Below, piece after piece: positions 46,914 to 56,568 of a stretch of 59,050 nt of DNA. Under the pieces are notes generated by a model. The model was not told where the DNA came from, did no database searches, and saw only the letters and a list, made by a program, of their open reading frames with translations. The stretch comes from Azospirillum sp. 51_20 (GTDB taxonomy: Bacteria > Pseudomonadota > Alphaproteobacteria > RF32 > CAG-239). The stretch spans positions 1 through 59,050 of the forward strand of contig MNTV01000041.1 of assembly GCA_001917175.1 (NCBI GenBank), written 5' to 3'. Within the stretch, counting starts at the first letter, position 1. Each line of letters opens with the position of its first letter. Position numbers and translations under genes: made by a program.

Positions 46914-49585
46914 CAGTTTTCCTCCGACAGCGCTTTTAAGCGGTACAGTTCATCCAGCGCTTCCCGCGGGGTGAGGTTGTCGGGGCAGATTTCCGCCAGC
47001 GCCGCGTCAACCGCCGATGGCTTTTTTTCTTCCTTTTTCAGGCTGGAAAACAACGGCAAGTCATCGGCCAGCTCCTTGATATTGGCGTTTTTCTTGTCGT
47101 TTTCAAGCGAACTCAGCACCTGTTCCGCACGTTTTAAGACCACCGGCGGCAAACCGGCCAGCTTGGCAACGTGAATACCGTATGAACGGTCGGCAGCGCC
47201 GTCAATCACCTCGTGCAGAAAGATGACTTCGTCGTTAAATTCCTTGATTTTCATGCAATGCAGCGACATTTTGTGCAGTTTGCCGACCAGCGAGGTCAAC
47301 TCGTGGTAGTGGGTGGCAAACAGCGCCCGGCAGCGGTTGACTTCATGCAGGTGTTCAACCACCGCCCAGGCGATTGACAAACCGTCAAAAGTGGCGGTGC
47401 CGCGGCCGATTTCGTCCAGAATAACCAGCGAACGCTCGTCCGCACGGTTCAGAATGCTGGCGGTTTCCACCATTTCCACCATAAAGGTCGAACGGCCGCG
47501 GGCCAGATCGTCGGAAGCGCCGACGCGCGAAAACAGTTTGTTGACGACGCCGATGCGGGCACGTTTGGCCGGCACGAAAGAACCGATTTGCGCCATCACG
47601 GCAATGATGGCGTTCTGCCGCAGAAAAGTCGATTTGCCGGCCATGTTCGGCCCGGTAATCAGCCAGATGTTGCTGTAATCGCCGCCGAGCCGGCAGTCGT
47701 TGCCGACAAACGCGCCGCCGTGTTCGCGCGCCAGCGAGGCCTCCACCACCGGATGACGGCCGTCTTCGACATCAAAACAAAAAGAATCGTCGATTTCCGG
47801 ACGGCAATAGTTTTTTTCCGCCGCCAGATCCGCCAGCGCGGCGCCGACGTCCAGTTCAGCCAGCGCCTTGGCGGTGCGGGAAATGTCGTCGGCGGCAATC
47901 CGGACTTCGGTCACCAGTTTGTTGAACAGCTCCAGTTCGGTAGCCAGCAGCTTTTCGCCGGCACCGCGGATTTCGTTTTCTATTTCGGTCAGTTCGACGG
48001 TGGTAAAACGAACCGCGTTCAGCACCGACTGGCGGTGGATGAAATCTTTGTTTTCCAGCATCCGGGTGGCAAATTTTGCCGGCACTTCGACAAAATAGCC
48101 GATCAGGTTGTTATATTTGATTTTCAGGTTGGGAATATCGGTCGCCGCCGCATACTTTTCCTGCAGCTGCAAAATAATCTGCTGGCTGTTGTTCTTAACC
48201 CGGCGGATTTCGTCAAGCGGCGGGTAGTAGCCTTCGCGGATGAAACCGCCGTCTCTGGCCAGCAGCGGCAGTTCGTCGGCCAGCGCGCGCTCCAGCTCGT
48301 CCACCAGATTTTCGTGATGTCCCATCCGGCCGGCAATGCGGGCAACGGCTTCCGGCAGTTCGGAAACCATGTTTTGCGAAGAGGCGCCGGACAAAATGTT
48401 TTTCAACCGCGGCACCGCCGCCAGCGTGGTTTTGATCGCCGCCAAATCACGGGGGCCGCCGCGCTCAAGACTCAGCCTTGAAACGGCGCGCTCAATGTCG
48501 GGACAGGCTTTCAGCAGGGCACGGACGTCGTCGCGTATAAATTCCTCATTTAAGAAAAATTCCACCACGTTTAAGCGTTCGCCGATCTCTTTGGTATCGA
48601 CCAGCGGGCTGGCAATGCGGCCGGCCAGCATCCGCGCGCCGGCGCCGGTAACCGTGCGGTCCAGCACGGAAAGCAGCGAATTGCCGCGGTCGCCGGAAGA
48701 AGATTCCAGCAGTTCCAGACTGCGGCGGGTGGCGCCGTCAATTTCCATTACCTGCCGTTCATAGATTTTAACCGGTTTTTCCACCCGGGGCATCTGCCCT
48801 TTCTGAGTGGTTTCGACATAATCCATCAGCACTCCGGCGGCGGTAATTTCCGCACGGGAAAAGTTGCCGTAGGCATCCAGCGTTTCCACCTTAAACAGGT
48901 TCAGAAGGTTGCGGCGGGCATTTTCAAAGTTAAAACGCGCTTCCGGCAAAACGGAAAGTTTCTTGCGGTATTCGTTAAACACCTCAAACAGTTTCGGCGA
49001 TTGCAGGTAGCGGTCGGAAACAAGTATTTCCACCGGGCTCAGACGGGAAAGCAGACTGCTGACGACAACCGCTTCCGGCTTGTTTTTCAGCCCGATTTCC
49101 TCCAGAAAGAAATCGCCGGTGGAAAGGTCCAGCCAGGAAACGCCCAGCATATCGCCGGTTTTGGCCAGACTTAAGAGAAAGTTGTTGCGGCGGGAATCGA
49201 GCAGGTTCTCCTCGGTCAGAGTGCCGGCCGTCACCAGCCGGATGACGTCGCGTTTGACCACCGATTTGGCGCCGCGTTTTTTGGCTTCTTTCGGGTCTTC
49301 CATCTGTTCGCAGATCGCTACCTTGAAGCCGTGTTTGATCAGCCGCGACAAATATGTTTCGTAAGCGTGAAACGGCACCCCGCACATCGGAACGTCGGCG
49401 CCCTCAAGCTTGCCGCGTTTGGTTAAAGCTATGTCCAGCGCTTTCGAGGCCGCCACCGCGTCATCAAAAAACATTTCGTAGAAATCGCCCATCCGGTAAA
49501 ACAACAGGTAGTCCGGGTAGGCCTTTTTGGTTTCCAGATACTGTGCCATCATCGGCGTCAGCGCGGGCGCTTTAGCTTCGGTCAT
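46913..49585 (-). CDS. mutS: DNA mismatch repair protein MutS
   Basis: 890 residues from the ATG at 49585; the 49591 start is TTG without a better SD. Mismatch-binding domain I has YRMGDFYEMFFDDA (the Phe-x-Glu). Later come the lever and clamp domains, Walker A GPNMAGKSTFLRQ near 620, and DEIGRGTATFDG of the Walker B/D-loop region; the C-terminal linker ends LDELYRLKAL, as in E. coli MutS. Complete. A Nudix hydrolase follows. No mutL in the window. Confidence 0.98.
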   Translation of the reverse strand: MTEAKAPALTPMMAQYLETKKAYPDYLLFYRMGDFYEMFFDDAVAASKALDIALTKRGKLEGADVPMCGVPFHAYETYLSRLIKHGFKVAICEQMEDPKEAKKRGAKSVVKRDVIRLVTAGTLTEENLLDSRRNNFLLSLAKTGDMLGVSWLDLSTGDFFLEEIGLKNKPEAVVVSSLLSRLSPVEILVSDRYLQSPKLFEVFNEYRKKLSVLPEARFNFENARRNLLNLFKVETLDAYGNFSRAEITAAGVLMDYVETTQKGQMPRVEKPVKIYERQVMEIDGATRRSLELLESSSGDRGNSLLSVLDRTVTGAGARMLAGRIASPLVDTKEIGERLNVVEFFLNEEFIRDDVRALLKACPDIERAVSRLSLERGGPRDLAAIKTTLAAVPRLKNILSGASSQNMVSELPEAVARIAGRMGHHENLVDELERALADELPLLARDGGFIREGYYPPLDEIRRVKNNSQQIILQLQEKYAAATDIPNLKIKYNNLIGYFVEVPAKFATRMLENKDFIHRQSVLNAVRFTTVELTEIENEIRGAGEKLLATELELFNKLVTEVRIAADDISRTAKALAELDVGAALADLAAEKNYCRPEIDDSFCFDVEDGRHPVVEASLAREHGGAFVGNDCRLGGDYSNIWLITGPNMAGKSTFLRQNAIIAVMAQIGSFVPAKRARIGVVNKLFSRVGASDDLARGRSTFMVEMVETASILNRADERSLVILDEIGRGTATFDGLSIAWAVVEHLHEVNRCRALFATHYHELTSLVGKLHKMSLHCMKIKEFNDEVIFLHEVIDGAADRSYGIHVAKLAGLPPVVLKRAEQVLSSLENDKKNANIKELADDLPLFSSLKKEEKKPSAVDAALAEICPDNLTPREALDELYRLKALSEEN

Positions 49586-49691
49586 CGTCAAGTCTTTCCC
49601 ATCCGATCTTTAATAAATTTAAACGTATTGTATTATATATTACTATCATCAGTAGTCTATCTTTTTTTAACACAATTCGAGGGTTATCACC

Positions 49692-51149
49692 ATGTTTCAC
49701 AAAGGCCGGAGCAAACTGTTCGAAATTGAGAAAGACACCAACTTTGCCAACCGCATTCTGGCGCTTTCAATGCCCTCGGCACTGGTATTCATCATGCTGG
49801 TGGCCCTGAAACTGCTGCCGGCCGGCATCGCCGTTATGGCCTATGCCTCAATCATTCTGTTCAACATCGTGTGGCTTTTCCCGATCACCTTTGAATTGCA
49901 GCAGATCCGCAAATATATCTTCCGCCTGGCAAAAGAGGAAAACTACACCGGAGAAAAATTCGACCTGACAGAAAACGACACCCGGGAAATCGTCGACGCC
50001 GTCAACGAAATGCACCGCTTCTGGACCGAAAAGGCGGAAAAACTTGAAGCGCAGACCATCTCCGACACCGCGGTGCTCGATACCCTGCCCGACCCCATCT
50101 TAATGATCGACCGCAAAGGCAACATCCTCGGCGCCAACATCTCCGCCCGCAACCTGCTCGGCGACAACATCACCGACCGCAAAGTGGAAGAAATCTTTTC
50201 TTCCAACAATTTCATTAATGCGGTTGCCCGGGTCTTAAACAAGGAAAGCGAATCGGAAAACCTGATTTTTTACGTCAACCGCGGTTCGAACCGCAAAGAC
50301 GAAGATGCGCAGAAGCTTTACGCCCACATTAAACAACTGCCGTGGATCTCAAAAGGGCGGGCGGTGGCGGTCATTTCGCTTTACGACTTCGCCAAAGCGA
50401 CCAAAATCGAAAAAATGCAGTCCGATTTCGTCGCCAACGCCAGCCATGAGCTGAGAACCCCGCTGTCGGTTATTTCCGGTTTCATCGAAACATTGCAGAC
50501 CACAGCCAAAGACGATGAAAACGCGCGAGCCGCGTTTTTGAAAATCATGAGCGAACAGGCCAGCTACATGTCGCTTCTGATCGAAAACCTGCTGTCACTT
50601 TCCAAAATCGAAATGACGCAGGATCAGGCGCCGGAAGAAAAAATCAGCATCGCCCCGATCGCCGAAGACGTCAGCAACGCGCTGATGTTAAAAGCACGGG
50701 CGAAAAACATGAAATTTGAACTGAAAATCGAACGTAACCTGCCGGAGATCACCGCCGATTACGGTCAGATCCGCCAGCTTTTGCAAAACCTTTGCGACAA
50801 CGCGGTCAAATACGGCAGCGAAAACACCGACATTACCGTTTCCGCCCGGGTTACGGAAGCGGTGCCGCCTTCCAAAAGCCATGAAGTGGCCGGCGGCAGG
50901 GCGGTGGCAATTACGGTGCACAACTTCGGCGAAAAAATTTCCGACGAATACCTCAACCGCCTGACCGAGCGCTTTTACCGCATGCAGACGCACAAGAACA
51001 AAAACATCAAGGGATCGGGGCTGGGACTGGCGATTGCCAAACACATCCTCATCCGCCACCGCGGCAACCTGAGGATTGAATCGGACGCCGTCAAAGGCAC
51101 CGCTTTCACCATTTATCTGCCGGTTGAGCAAAACTGCCCGACCGCCTGA
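49692..51149 (+). CDS. orphan sensor histidine kinase (PhoR-like)
   Basis: 485 residues. SD CGAGGG at the start. Two N-terminal membrane helices (about 24-65, SALVFIMLVALKLLPAG and VMAYASIILFNIVWLFPI) with no real periplasmic loop, a PAS domain (about 125-235, LDTLPDPILMIDRKGNILGA), the phosphoacceptor NASHELRTPLSVISGF near 252, N box LLQNLCDNAVKYGSENTDI, and G boxes VTVHNFGEK and GSGLGLAIAKHIL. This layout fits PhoR, but no response regulator or pst genes are adjacent, so the partner is elsewhere. SD and start agree. Confidence 0.92.
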   Translation: MFHKGRSKLFEIEKDTNFANRILALSMPSALVFIMLVALKLLPAGIAVMAYASIILFNIVWLFPITFELQQIRKYIFRLAKEENYTGEKFDLTENDTREIVDAVNEMHRFWTEKAEKLEAQTISDTAVLDTLPDPILMIDRKGNILGANISARNLLGDNITDRKVEEIFSSNNFINAVARVLNKESESENLIFYVNRGSNRKDEDAQKLYAHIKQLPWISKGRAVAVISLYDFAKATKIEKMQSDFVANASHELRTPLSVISGFIETLQTTAKDDENARAAFLKIMSEQASYMSLLIENLLSLSKIEMTQDQAPEEKISIAPIAEDVSNALMLKARAKNMKFELKIERNLPEITADYGQIRQLLQNLCDNAVKYGSENTDITVSARVTEAVPPSKSHEVAGGRAVAITVHNFGEKISDEYLNRLTERFYRMQTHKNKNIKGSGLGLAIAKHILIRHRGNLRIESDAVKGTAFTIYLPVEQNCPTA

Positions 51150-51219
51150 CCGCCCGGCGGCGGGAAATAAAGCCGGTCCGTTCGGCCTCTGTCCGCGGCA
51201 ACCCCGTTCGGCCGCGCAT

Positions 51220-52965
51220 TCAGTTTTCGACTTCCGGCGACGGATAAATTACCATCGGCTGACCGGCATCAACGTCTTCTTCCTGCTCGATTTCCTCTTC
51301 CTCAAGCGGCAGCTTGTAGAAATGGATGAAAGTCACCGGCTTCATTTCGGTCGCTTTTTCGATTTTGCGGCGCACCTGCACCCGGATATAGTCCAAAATG
51401 GCCGTTTCCTTATAATGAAGGCCGGCGACCACTTCCGGCAGCGCTTCCGAAACCTCGACCACGATGCGGTCGCGCAGGGCGGCGAAAGCGTCCGGTTCGA
51501 GAATATCCTTGGAAGAAATGCGCAGCGCGATCAATTCCCATTTTTCGCCGAAAATGACGCTGATGAAAACGCTGCCGTTATAGGCAATCTGCTTGCGGCG
51601 TTTGACCACTTCCGAATTGAGCGAAACAATTTCCGTACGGTCGACGGCCAGCACGTCGGTCGGCACGCTGCCGGCAATTTTGGCCTTGCCGTCCTTTAAC
51701 AGCAGAACGTCGCCGTTTTGCATGCTCATTACCTCGCCGATGCCGCATTCGGCGGCAAAGCGCTTATGCTCGCGGATAAACTTTTTGTCGCCGTGAACCG
51801 GCAGCACCAGGCGCGGACGAAGCAGCTCGTACATATGCCGGATTTCCTCTTTGCTGCAATGGCCGGAAGTATGAACCAGCGCGTCTTTGTCGGTAATTAC
51901 GTTAACTCCCTGGGCAATCAGCTTTTCCTGCATTTCGCTGATTTTTTCTTCATTGCCGGGGATGATCTTGGAAGAAAAAATAACCGTATCGCCTTTGCCC
52001 AGTTTGACATATTTGCTCTGATTGTTGACAATTGAGGTAAGCGCCGAACGGTAGTTGGCCTGCGAACCGGTGCAGATGTAAAGCGCATTGTCGGAAGGAA
52101 TGTTTTCCGCCTCCTTGATGTCATAACATTTCGGCGTGTTTTTGAAATAGCCGATCTCTTTGGCCACTTTCACGTTATAAAGCAGGCTGCGGCCGACCAG
52201 AACCGGTGTGCGGCCGGCGGCGTCGGCGGCCATGATCAGGCTTTCGAGCCGCGTCAGGTTAGAGGCGAAACAGGTGGCAACCACCGTTTTGGACAATGTC
52301 GGAATCAGCTTCATCAGGCATTCGCGCACTTCATATTCGCTCGGCAGCTTTTCATCGACCTCGATATTGGTCGAATCGCAGACAAACATGTCAACGCCGC
52401 GGTCGCCGGCGCTTTGCAGTCCGGCATAATCGGTTTGCAGGATTTCGATCGCGCTGTCGTCAAAACGCCAGTCGGTGGCGTGCACCACCGTTTTGTCCGC
52501 GGTTTTGATCACCAGCGCCGCGGTTTCCGGCACCGAATGGACGACCGGCACGAACTCGACCGCAAAATTTTGCAGCTTTATCGTCTGATGTCCGACCACC
52601 GGGTTGAGCGGCACCTGCCCTTCCAACTTATATTCACGCAGCCGGTTTTTGATCAGCCCGAGAGTAAATTCGCTGGCGTAAACCGGGCATTTCAACAGCG
52701 GCCATACCTGGGCGACGGCGCCGAAATGGTCCTCGTGAGCATGGGTGATGAAAATGCCCTCGAAATCTTCGGCATAGTTGGCAAAAAAACCGGCATCGGC
52801 AAAACAAAGATCGATCCCCGGGTAGTTGTCGTTTAAGAAACCGTAACCGGCATCAACCATGATAAATTTTCCGTTGCAAGCATACACATACATATTCATG
52901 CCGATTTCGTCGGCGCCGCCCAGGGCAATAAAATACAATCCGTCTTTTTCAAATTTGTTAATCAT
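51220..52965 (-). CDS. rnj: ribonuclease J
   Basis: Metallo-beta-lactamase/beta-CASP nuclease for RNA maturation and decay. 581 residues. Contains the zinc motif THAHEDHFGA, the second His VVHATDWRFD, and beta-CASP motifs (HTSGHCSKEEI, LVLPVHGDKKFIREHKRFAA), with a C-terminal domain rich in acidic residues. Alphaproteobacteria often carry rnj right after birA, as here (four-base overlap). First codons MINKFEKDGLYFIALGGADE fit the family. Confidence 0.96.
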   Translation of the reverse strand: MINKFEKDGLYFIALGGADEIGMNMYVYACNGKFIMVDAGYGFLNDNYPGIDLCFADAGFFANYAEDFEGIFITHAHEDHFGAVAQVWPLLKCPVYASEFTLGLIKNRLREYKLEGQVPLNPVVGHQTIKLQNFAVEFVPVVHSVPETAALVIKTADKTVVHATDWRFDDSAIEILQTDYAGLQSAGDRGVDMFVCDSTNIEVDEKLPSEYEVRECLMKLIPTLSKTVVATCFASNLTRLESLIMAADAAGRTPVLVGRSLLYNVKVAKEIGYFKNTPKCYDIKEAENIPSDNALYICTGSQANYRSALTSIVNNQSKYVKLGKGDTVIFSSKIIPGNEEKISEMQEKLIAQGVNVITDKDALVHTSGHCSKEEIRHMYELLRPRLVLPVHGDKKFIREHKRFAAECGIGEVMSMQNGDVLLLKDGKAKIAGSVPTDVLAVDRTEIVSLNSEVVKRRKQIAYNGSVFISVIFGEKWELIALRISSKDILEPDAFAALRDRIVVEVSEALPEVVAGLHYKETAILDYIRVQVRRKIEKATEMKPVTFIHFYKLPLEEEEIEQEEDVDAGQPMVIYPSPEVEN

Positions 52966-53684
52966 TCTTCTCTCTTACTTTCATCATCAAAAAACACGTC
53001 TCCGGCCCCGATGACTTCCCGGCCGGACGGTGTTTGCAAAATCAGCATTCCTTCTTCGTTCATGCCGGCGAAGATTCCGGTTTTCGTCGTTTTCGGCAGC
53101 CGCACCACAATCGGCTCTCCCAAGCCTCTGGCATGCCGCAGCCATTTTTCGGTCAGCGCCGGCATTCCTTTTTGCTCCCACAAGTCCGTCAGCGCATCAA
53201 AGCGACGCAAATAAACTTCCTTAAAAGTCCGGCAGTCGGTTTTTATCCCCGCCGCCGCCAAATCGGTCACCGGATACACGGTTTCTCCCGCCGGCGACGC
53301 CCTCAGATTGACCCCGATGCCGACAATCATATACCCGCCGGCGCCTTTTTCAAGCAAAATACCCGATATTTTGCCGCCGTCCAACAACACGTCGTTCGGC
53401 CATTTCAGTTTCACCCCGGCATTTTGATCAAACTCTTTTACCGCCTCCAGCAGCGACAGCGACGAAATCAGCACCAGCGCCGCGCTTTTTTCCGCGGCGA
53501 AAGGCAGCGCCAGCGACATGAACAGGTTGCCTTCCAGACTGACCCAGCCGCGGCCGCGGCGGCCGCGCCCTCCCGTCTGCCGTTCCGCTGTCACCGCCAG
53601 CTTTTCTCCGCCGGCGGCCGCCGTCAGCGCCAAAGCCTCGTCATTGGTGCTTGTCAGTTCCTCATATTCAAAATACCGCCACAT
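52962..53684 (-). CDS. birA: biotin--[acetyl-CoA-carboxylase] ligase, catalytic type
   Basis: 240 residues from the ATG at 53684 (SD GGAAG seven nt before); the 53702 GTG has none. Group I BirA without the N-terminal HTH, so not a repressor. ELTSTNDEAL, GGRGRRGRGWVS (biotinyl-AMP loop), LKWPNDVLLDGGKISGILLE and GIGVNLRAS are complete. Attaches biotin to carboxyl-carrier proteins. Overlaps rnj by four bases and starts 14 bp after nuoN. Confidence 0.96.
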   Translation of the reverse strand: MWRYFEYEELTSTNDEALALTAAAGGEKLAVTAERQTGGRGRRGRGWVSLEGNLFMSLALPFAAEKSAALVLISSLSLLEAVKEFDQNAGVKLKWPNDVLLDGGKISGILLEKGAGGYMIVGIGVNLRASPAGETVYPVTDLAAAGIKTDCRTFKEVYLRRFDALTDLWEQKGMPALTEKWLRHARGLGEPIVVRLPKTTKTGIFAGMNEEGMLILQTPSGREVIGAGDVFFDDESKREE

Positions 53685-53698
53685 TCCCGTTCTTCCGT

Positions 53699-55114
53699 TC
53701 ACAAAATCGCCGCCAGCATCATTTCCACATCGTGCATCAGATATTTCGGATTTATCACGGTGACCGCGATCAAAAACAGATTGACCGCAATATATGTATA
53801 TACGCCTTTGTCCACCCTGTCAAAGCTAATATTGCGCGGCTCAAAATAGATGACGGTTATGATTTTGAGGTAGGCATACACCAAAATCAGCATCGAAAAG
53901 GCCACCACCGCCATCAGGCCGTAGCTGCCGCCGGCCACCAGCGCGTTGATGACCGAAAGCTTGCCCAGAAAACCGAGCAGCGGCGGCGTACCGATCAGCG
54001 AAATCATCAATATCAGAAAAGCCGCCGCCAAAAACGGCCGCTGGGTTGACAGTCCGCGGATTTCGCTCAAACAACGCAAATACTCACCCTTGCTGCGGCA
54101 GCCGGCAAAAACCGTATAAACGCCGAAAAAGGCCAGTACGTAAACCAACAGGTAGATAAAGGCGCCGAGCAGGCTCTGTCCGTGCATGTCGGCGGCAGAC
54201 ACCAGCAAAACGCCGACATAATAAAGCCCAGCATAGGCAAAAATGCGGCGCAGGTTGTCCTCGCTGTTGGCGCCGACTGCGCCGATAAAAACGGAAAGCA
54301 CGCCGAAAACAAGCATCACCGGCACAAACCAGGCGTAAAGCGGCGCCAGCACGTTGACGATCAGGTTGACGAAGGCAGGAAAATAAGCCAGCACCGGCAC
54401 AATCGTCAGATATCCGGCCACCGGCAAAACCGCGCCCGAAACCGCGTCGGCAAACCAAAAATGAAACGGCGCCACGCCTAAGGCAAACAGGAAAAAGACC
54501 ATAATCATCACAAACGCCAGCCGGAGCTGCCACAGAGTTTCCGTCTGCGCCGTCAGAAACTTTCCGAGTTCTTCATATCCGCCGCCGCCATAACACCGCA
54601 AGATCAGAACACCGGCCGCCAGCAGCAGGCAGAAAAATACCGTTACCGCCAGATGGCGGCGCAACCGCGGCAGACACTCCTCATCGGCGCCGATCCGCAG
54701 CAACAGGCAGTTCAGCAGCTGGCAGCAAACGGCGGCTGCCGCAAACAGTTCCAGCGAACGGACGGAAAGCATCAGAGAAAAACCGAGCAGTTCAAGCAAC
54801 AGCACCGAATAAAAGGCAAAACTGTCGTTTTCCCGGTTTTGAAAACGCCTGAGCGAAAGGCTTCCCCAGCCGAGCGCAAACAGAAAAATGACGATTTTAA
54901 ACAAAGTCGTATAGTCGTTATTGCTCCAAAAACCGCCGACATTTCTGTCATAAAAGACCGCGGTCAGCATCATTGCCGGCAAAATCGTCCATTTGGCCAG
55001 CGTCAGAAAAGTTTTGGCCGTGTTGGCGGAACGAAGGAAACGAACCAGCACCGCCAGCAAAACACCGACCGTCAACACGGCTTCCGGCAGCAACGCAACA
55101 TAATTGACCAGCAT
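53699..55114 (-). CDS. nuoN: NADH-quinone oxidoreductase subunit N, divergent
   Basis: 471 residues, about 14 membrane helices. I chose the ATG at 55114 (SD TAGGAG); 55225 overlaps nuoM. Start MLVNYVALLPEAVLTVGVLL is typical NuoN. However, the central channel Lys normally in FKLS-x-x-PFH is replaced (FALGVAPFHFWFADA), and the Lys of the P-K motif on TM8 is Val (IVPVLAYF). The TM12 Lys (GFLGKLSVINAL) and the TM5 Glu-type residue (SLELFAA) are kept. Position between nuoM and birA fixes the identity. Function as a proton channel may be compromised. Confidence 0.88.
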   Translation of the reverse strand: MLVNYVALLPEAVLTVGVLLAVLVRFLRSANTAKTFLTLAKWTILPAMMLTAVFYDRNVGGFWSNNDYTTLFKIVIFLFALGWGSLSLRRFQNRENDSFAFYSVLLLELLGFSLMLSVRSLELFAAAAVCCQLLNCLLLRIGADEECLPRLRRHLAVTVFFCLLLAAGVLILRCYGGGGYEELGKFLTAQTETLWQLRLAFVMIMVFFLFALGVAPFHFWFADAVSGAVLPVAGYLTIVPVLAYFPAFVNLIVNVLAPLYAWFVPVMLVFGVLSVFIGAVGANSEDNLRRIFAYAGLYYVGVLLVSAADMHGQSLLGAFIYLLVYVLAFFGVYTVFAGCRSKGEYLRCLSEIRGLSTQRPFLAAAFLILMISLIGTPPLLGFLGKLSVINALVAGGSYGLMAVVAFSMLILVYAYLKIITVIYFEPRNISFDRVDKGVYTYIAVNLFLIAVTVINPKYLMHDVEMMLAAIL

Positions 55115-55122
55115 TTTTTCTC

Positions 55123-56565
55123 CTAACCGACGAACCACAAAGGATTGACAAACGACAAAACCAGCACCGCCGCCGTCAGCAGCATGACGGCAAAGACCCT
55201 GAGCGAAATGTCTTCGACGCAGCATTCGCCGGAAGGCGCCGGCAGCGGCGCCTGACTTTCCGGCGGATATTTCAGATAAAACAACTGCTGCAGCAGGCTG
55301 ACGGAAGCCAGCACCACCGCCAGCAGGATACAGACGGCCATCTGAATGTTAAATTTTAACAGACCGGCAAAAATCACCATGTTATTTAAAAACATCGACG
55401 ACAGCGGCATCCCGATCGCCGCCAGAATAAGAAAGGAAAAAACCAGCGAAGTGCGGCGGATATTGCACAAAATGCCGCAATCGCCGAGTTCGTTTTCCTG
55501 CCGGACCGCGTCAACGTGAGCCACCATCACTTCCAGCGCGGCCACAATAATCAGGTAAGAAAACATGGAAAAGCCGATATTCATCAAAAGCGCGTCGGTC
55601 GGCAGCAGCGCCCCCAGCAGATACAAAATGTAGTAGACCGTCATATAGGCAAAAATCTTATACTGAATATCGCGTTTGGTAAAGCCGATAAAGGCGATCA
55701 TCAGCATGGTGACGATGCTGATGATTTCCAAAACCAGCAGGTAGGGATCCAAAGCCGCCGGCGCGTTGACCGGGAAAAAGCGGATCAGTCCGTAAACGCC
55801 GCTTAAGGGAACAATGTTGGCAACGATGAAAACCAACGGGTTGGAAATGTTGGCGTTGACCGAAGAAATCCAGTAATGGAAAGGCCATACCGGGATCCGC
55901 GACAGGAAGGCAATGAAAATCGAGCCCCAGACCAGCACTTCCCCGTGTTCCGACAAAACGATCCGGCTCACTTCGAGAATGCCGACGTTTTCATGATTGT
56001 AAAGCACCACCAGGGCAACAAACAGAAAAACCGCGCCGAGAAGGTTATAAAGAAAAAAGCGGTACAAAACCTGCTGTTTGCGGACGTCGCCGAAAATGCC
56101 GACCATCATGAACAGCGGCAGCAGCAGCGCTTCGAAAAAAATGTAAAAGGAAAAAAGGTCGGAAGCCAAAAAATAGCCGCTGATCATGCTCAAAAACATC
56201 AGGGCAAAAACAATCAGCGCCTTCTGCCGGTAGGTATTGTGACGAATGCCCACCATCCCCAGCAGAACCGCTAGGTGAACGGCGGCAATCAGCATCAGGG
56301 AGAAGACGTCGATGCCAAACACCAGTTCAATTTTCGGATTTTGCGTCCAGGCAAAACTCTCGACCGTTTTCCAGCCGTCTTTGCCGACATCCATCTGCAA
56401 AGCCGTCCGCCACAAAACCACCAGATTGGAAAGCACGGTAAAAATGCCCACGCTCAAAACGTTGCTGACCCTGCCGCGGCCGCCTTCGCGGGAAAGCGCG
56501 GCAAACAGCATCCCGAGCAGCGGCACCGCCACAATCGCATTGACCAAAGAAGCAATGTTTTCCAT
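55123..56565 (-). CDS. nuoM: NADH-quinone oxidoreductase subunit M, divergent
   Basis: 480 residues, 13-14 helices. The TM5 Glu is present (FYIFFEALLLPLFMMVG). The TM7 Lys normally before VP-x-x-PFH is Arg (LSRIPVWPFHYW), the DAH motif (WLPDAH) reads ISSVNA, the TM8 Lys (LLK-x-GTYG) is lost (VPLSGVYGLIRF), and the TM12 Glu (FVGEF) is replaced by an Asn-rich segment (MFLNNMVIFAG). The rest, including FGIDVFSLMLIAAVHLAVL and LFSFYIFFEALLLP, is recognisably NuoM. Lies 3 bp after nuoL and 8 bp before nuoN. Confidence 0.88.
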   Translation of the reverse strand: MENIASLVNAIVAVPLLGMLFAALSREGGRGRVSNVLSVGIFTVLSNLVVLWRTALQMDVGKDGWKTVESFAWTQNPKIELVFGIDVFSLMLIAAVHLAVLLGMVGIRHNTYRQKALIVFALMFLSMISGYFLASDLFSFYIFFEALLLPLFMMVGIFGDVRKQQVLYRFFLYNLLGAVFLFVALVVLYNHENVGILEVSRIVLSEHGEVLVWGSIFIAFLSRIPVWPFHYWISSVNANISNPLVFIVANIVPLSGVYGLIRFFPVNAPAALDPYLLVLEIISIVTMLMIAFIGFTKRDIQYKIFAYMTVYYILYLLGALLPTDALLMNIGFSMFSYLIIVAALEVMVAHVDAVRQENELGDCGILCNIRRTSLVFSFLILAAIGMPLSSMFLNNMVIFAGLLKFNIQMAVCILLAVVLASVSLLQQLFYLKYPPESQAPLPAPSGECCVEDISLRVFAVMLLTAAVLVLSFVNPLWFVG

Positions 56566-56568
56566 TTG

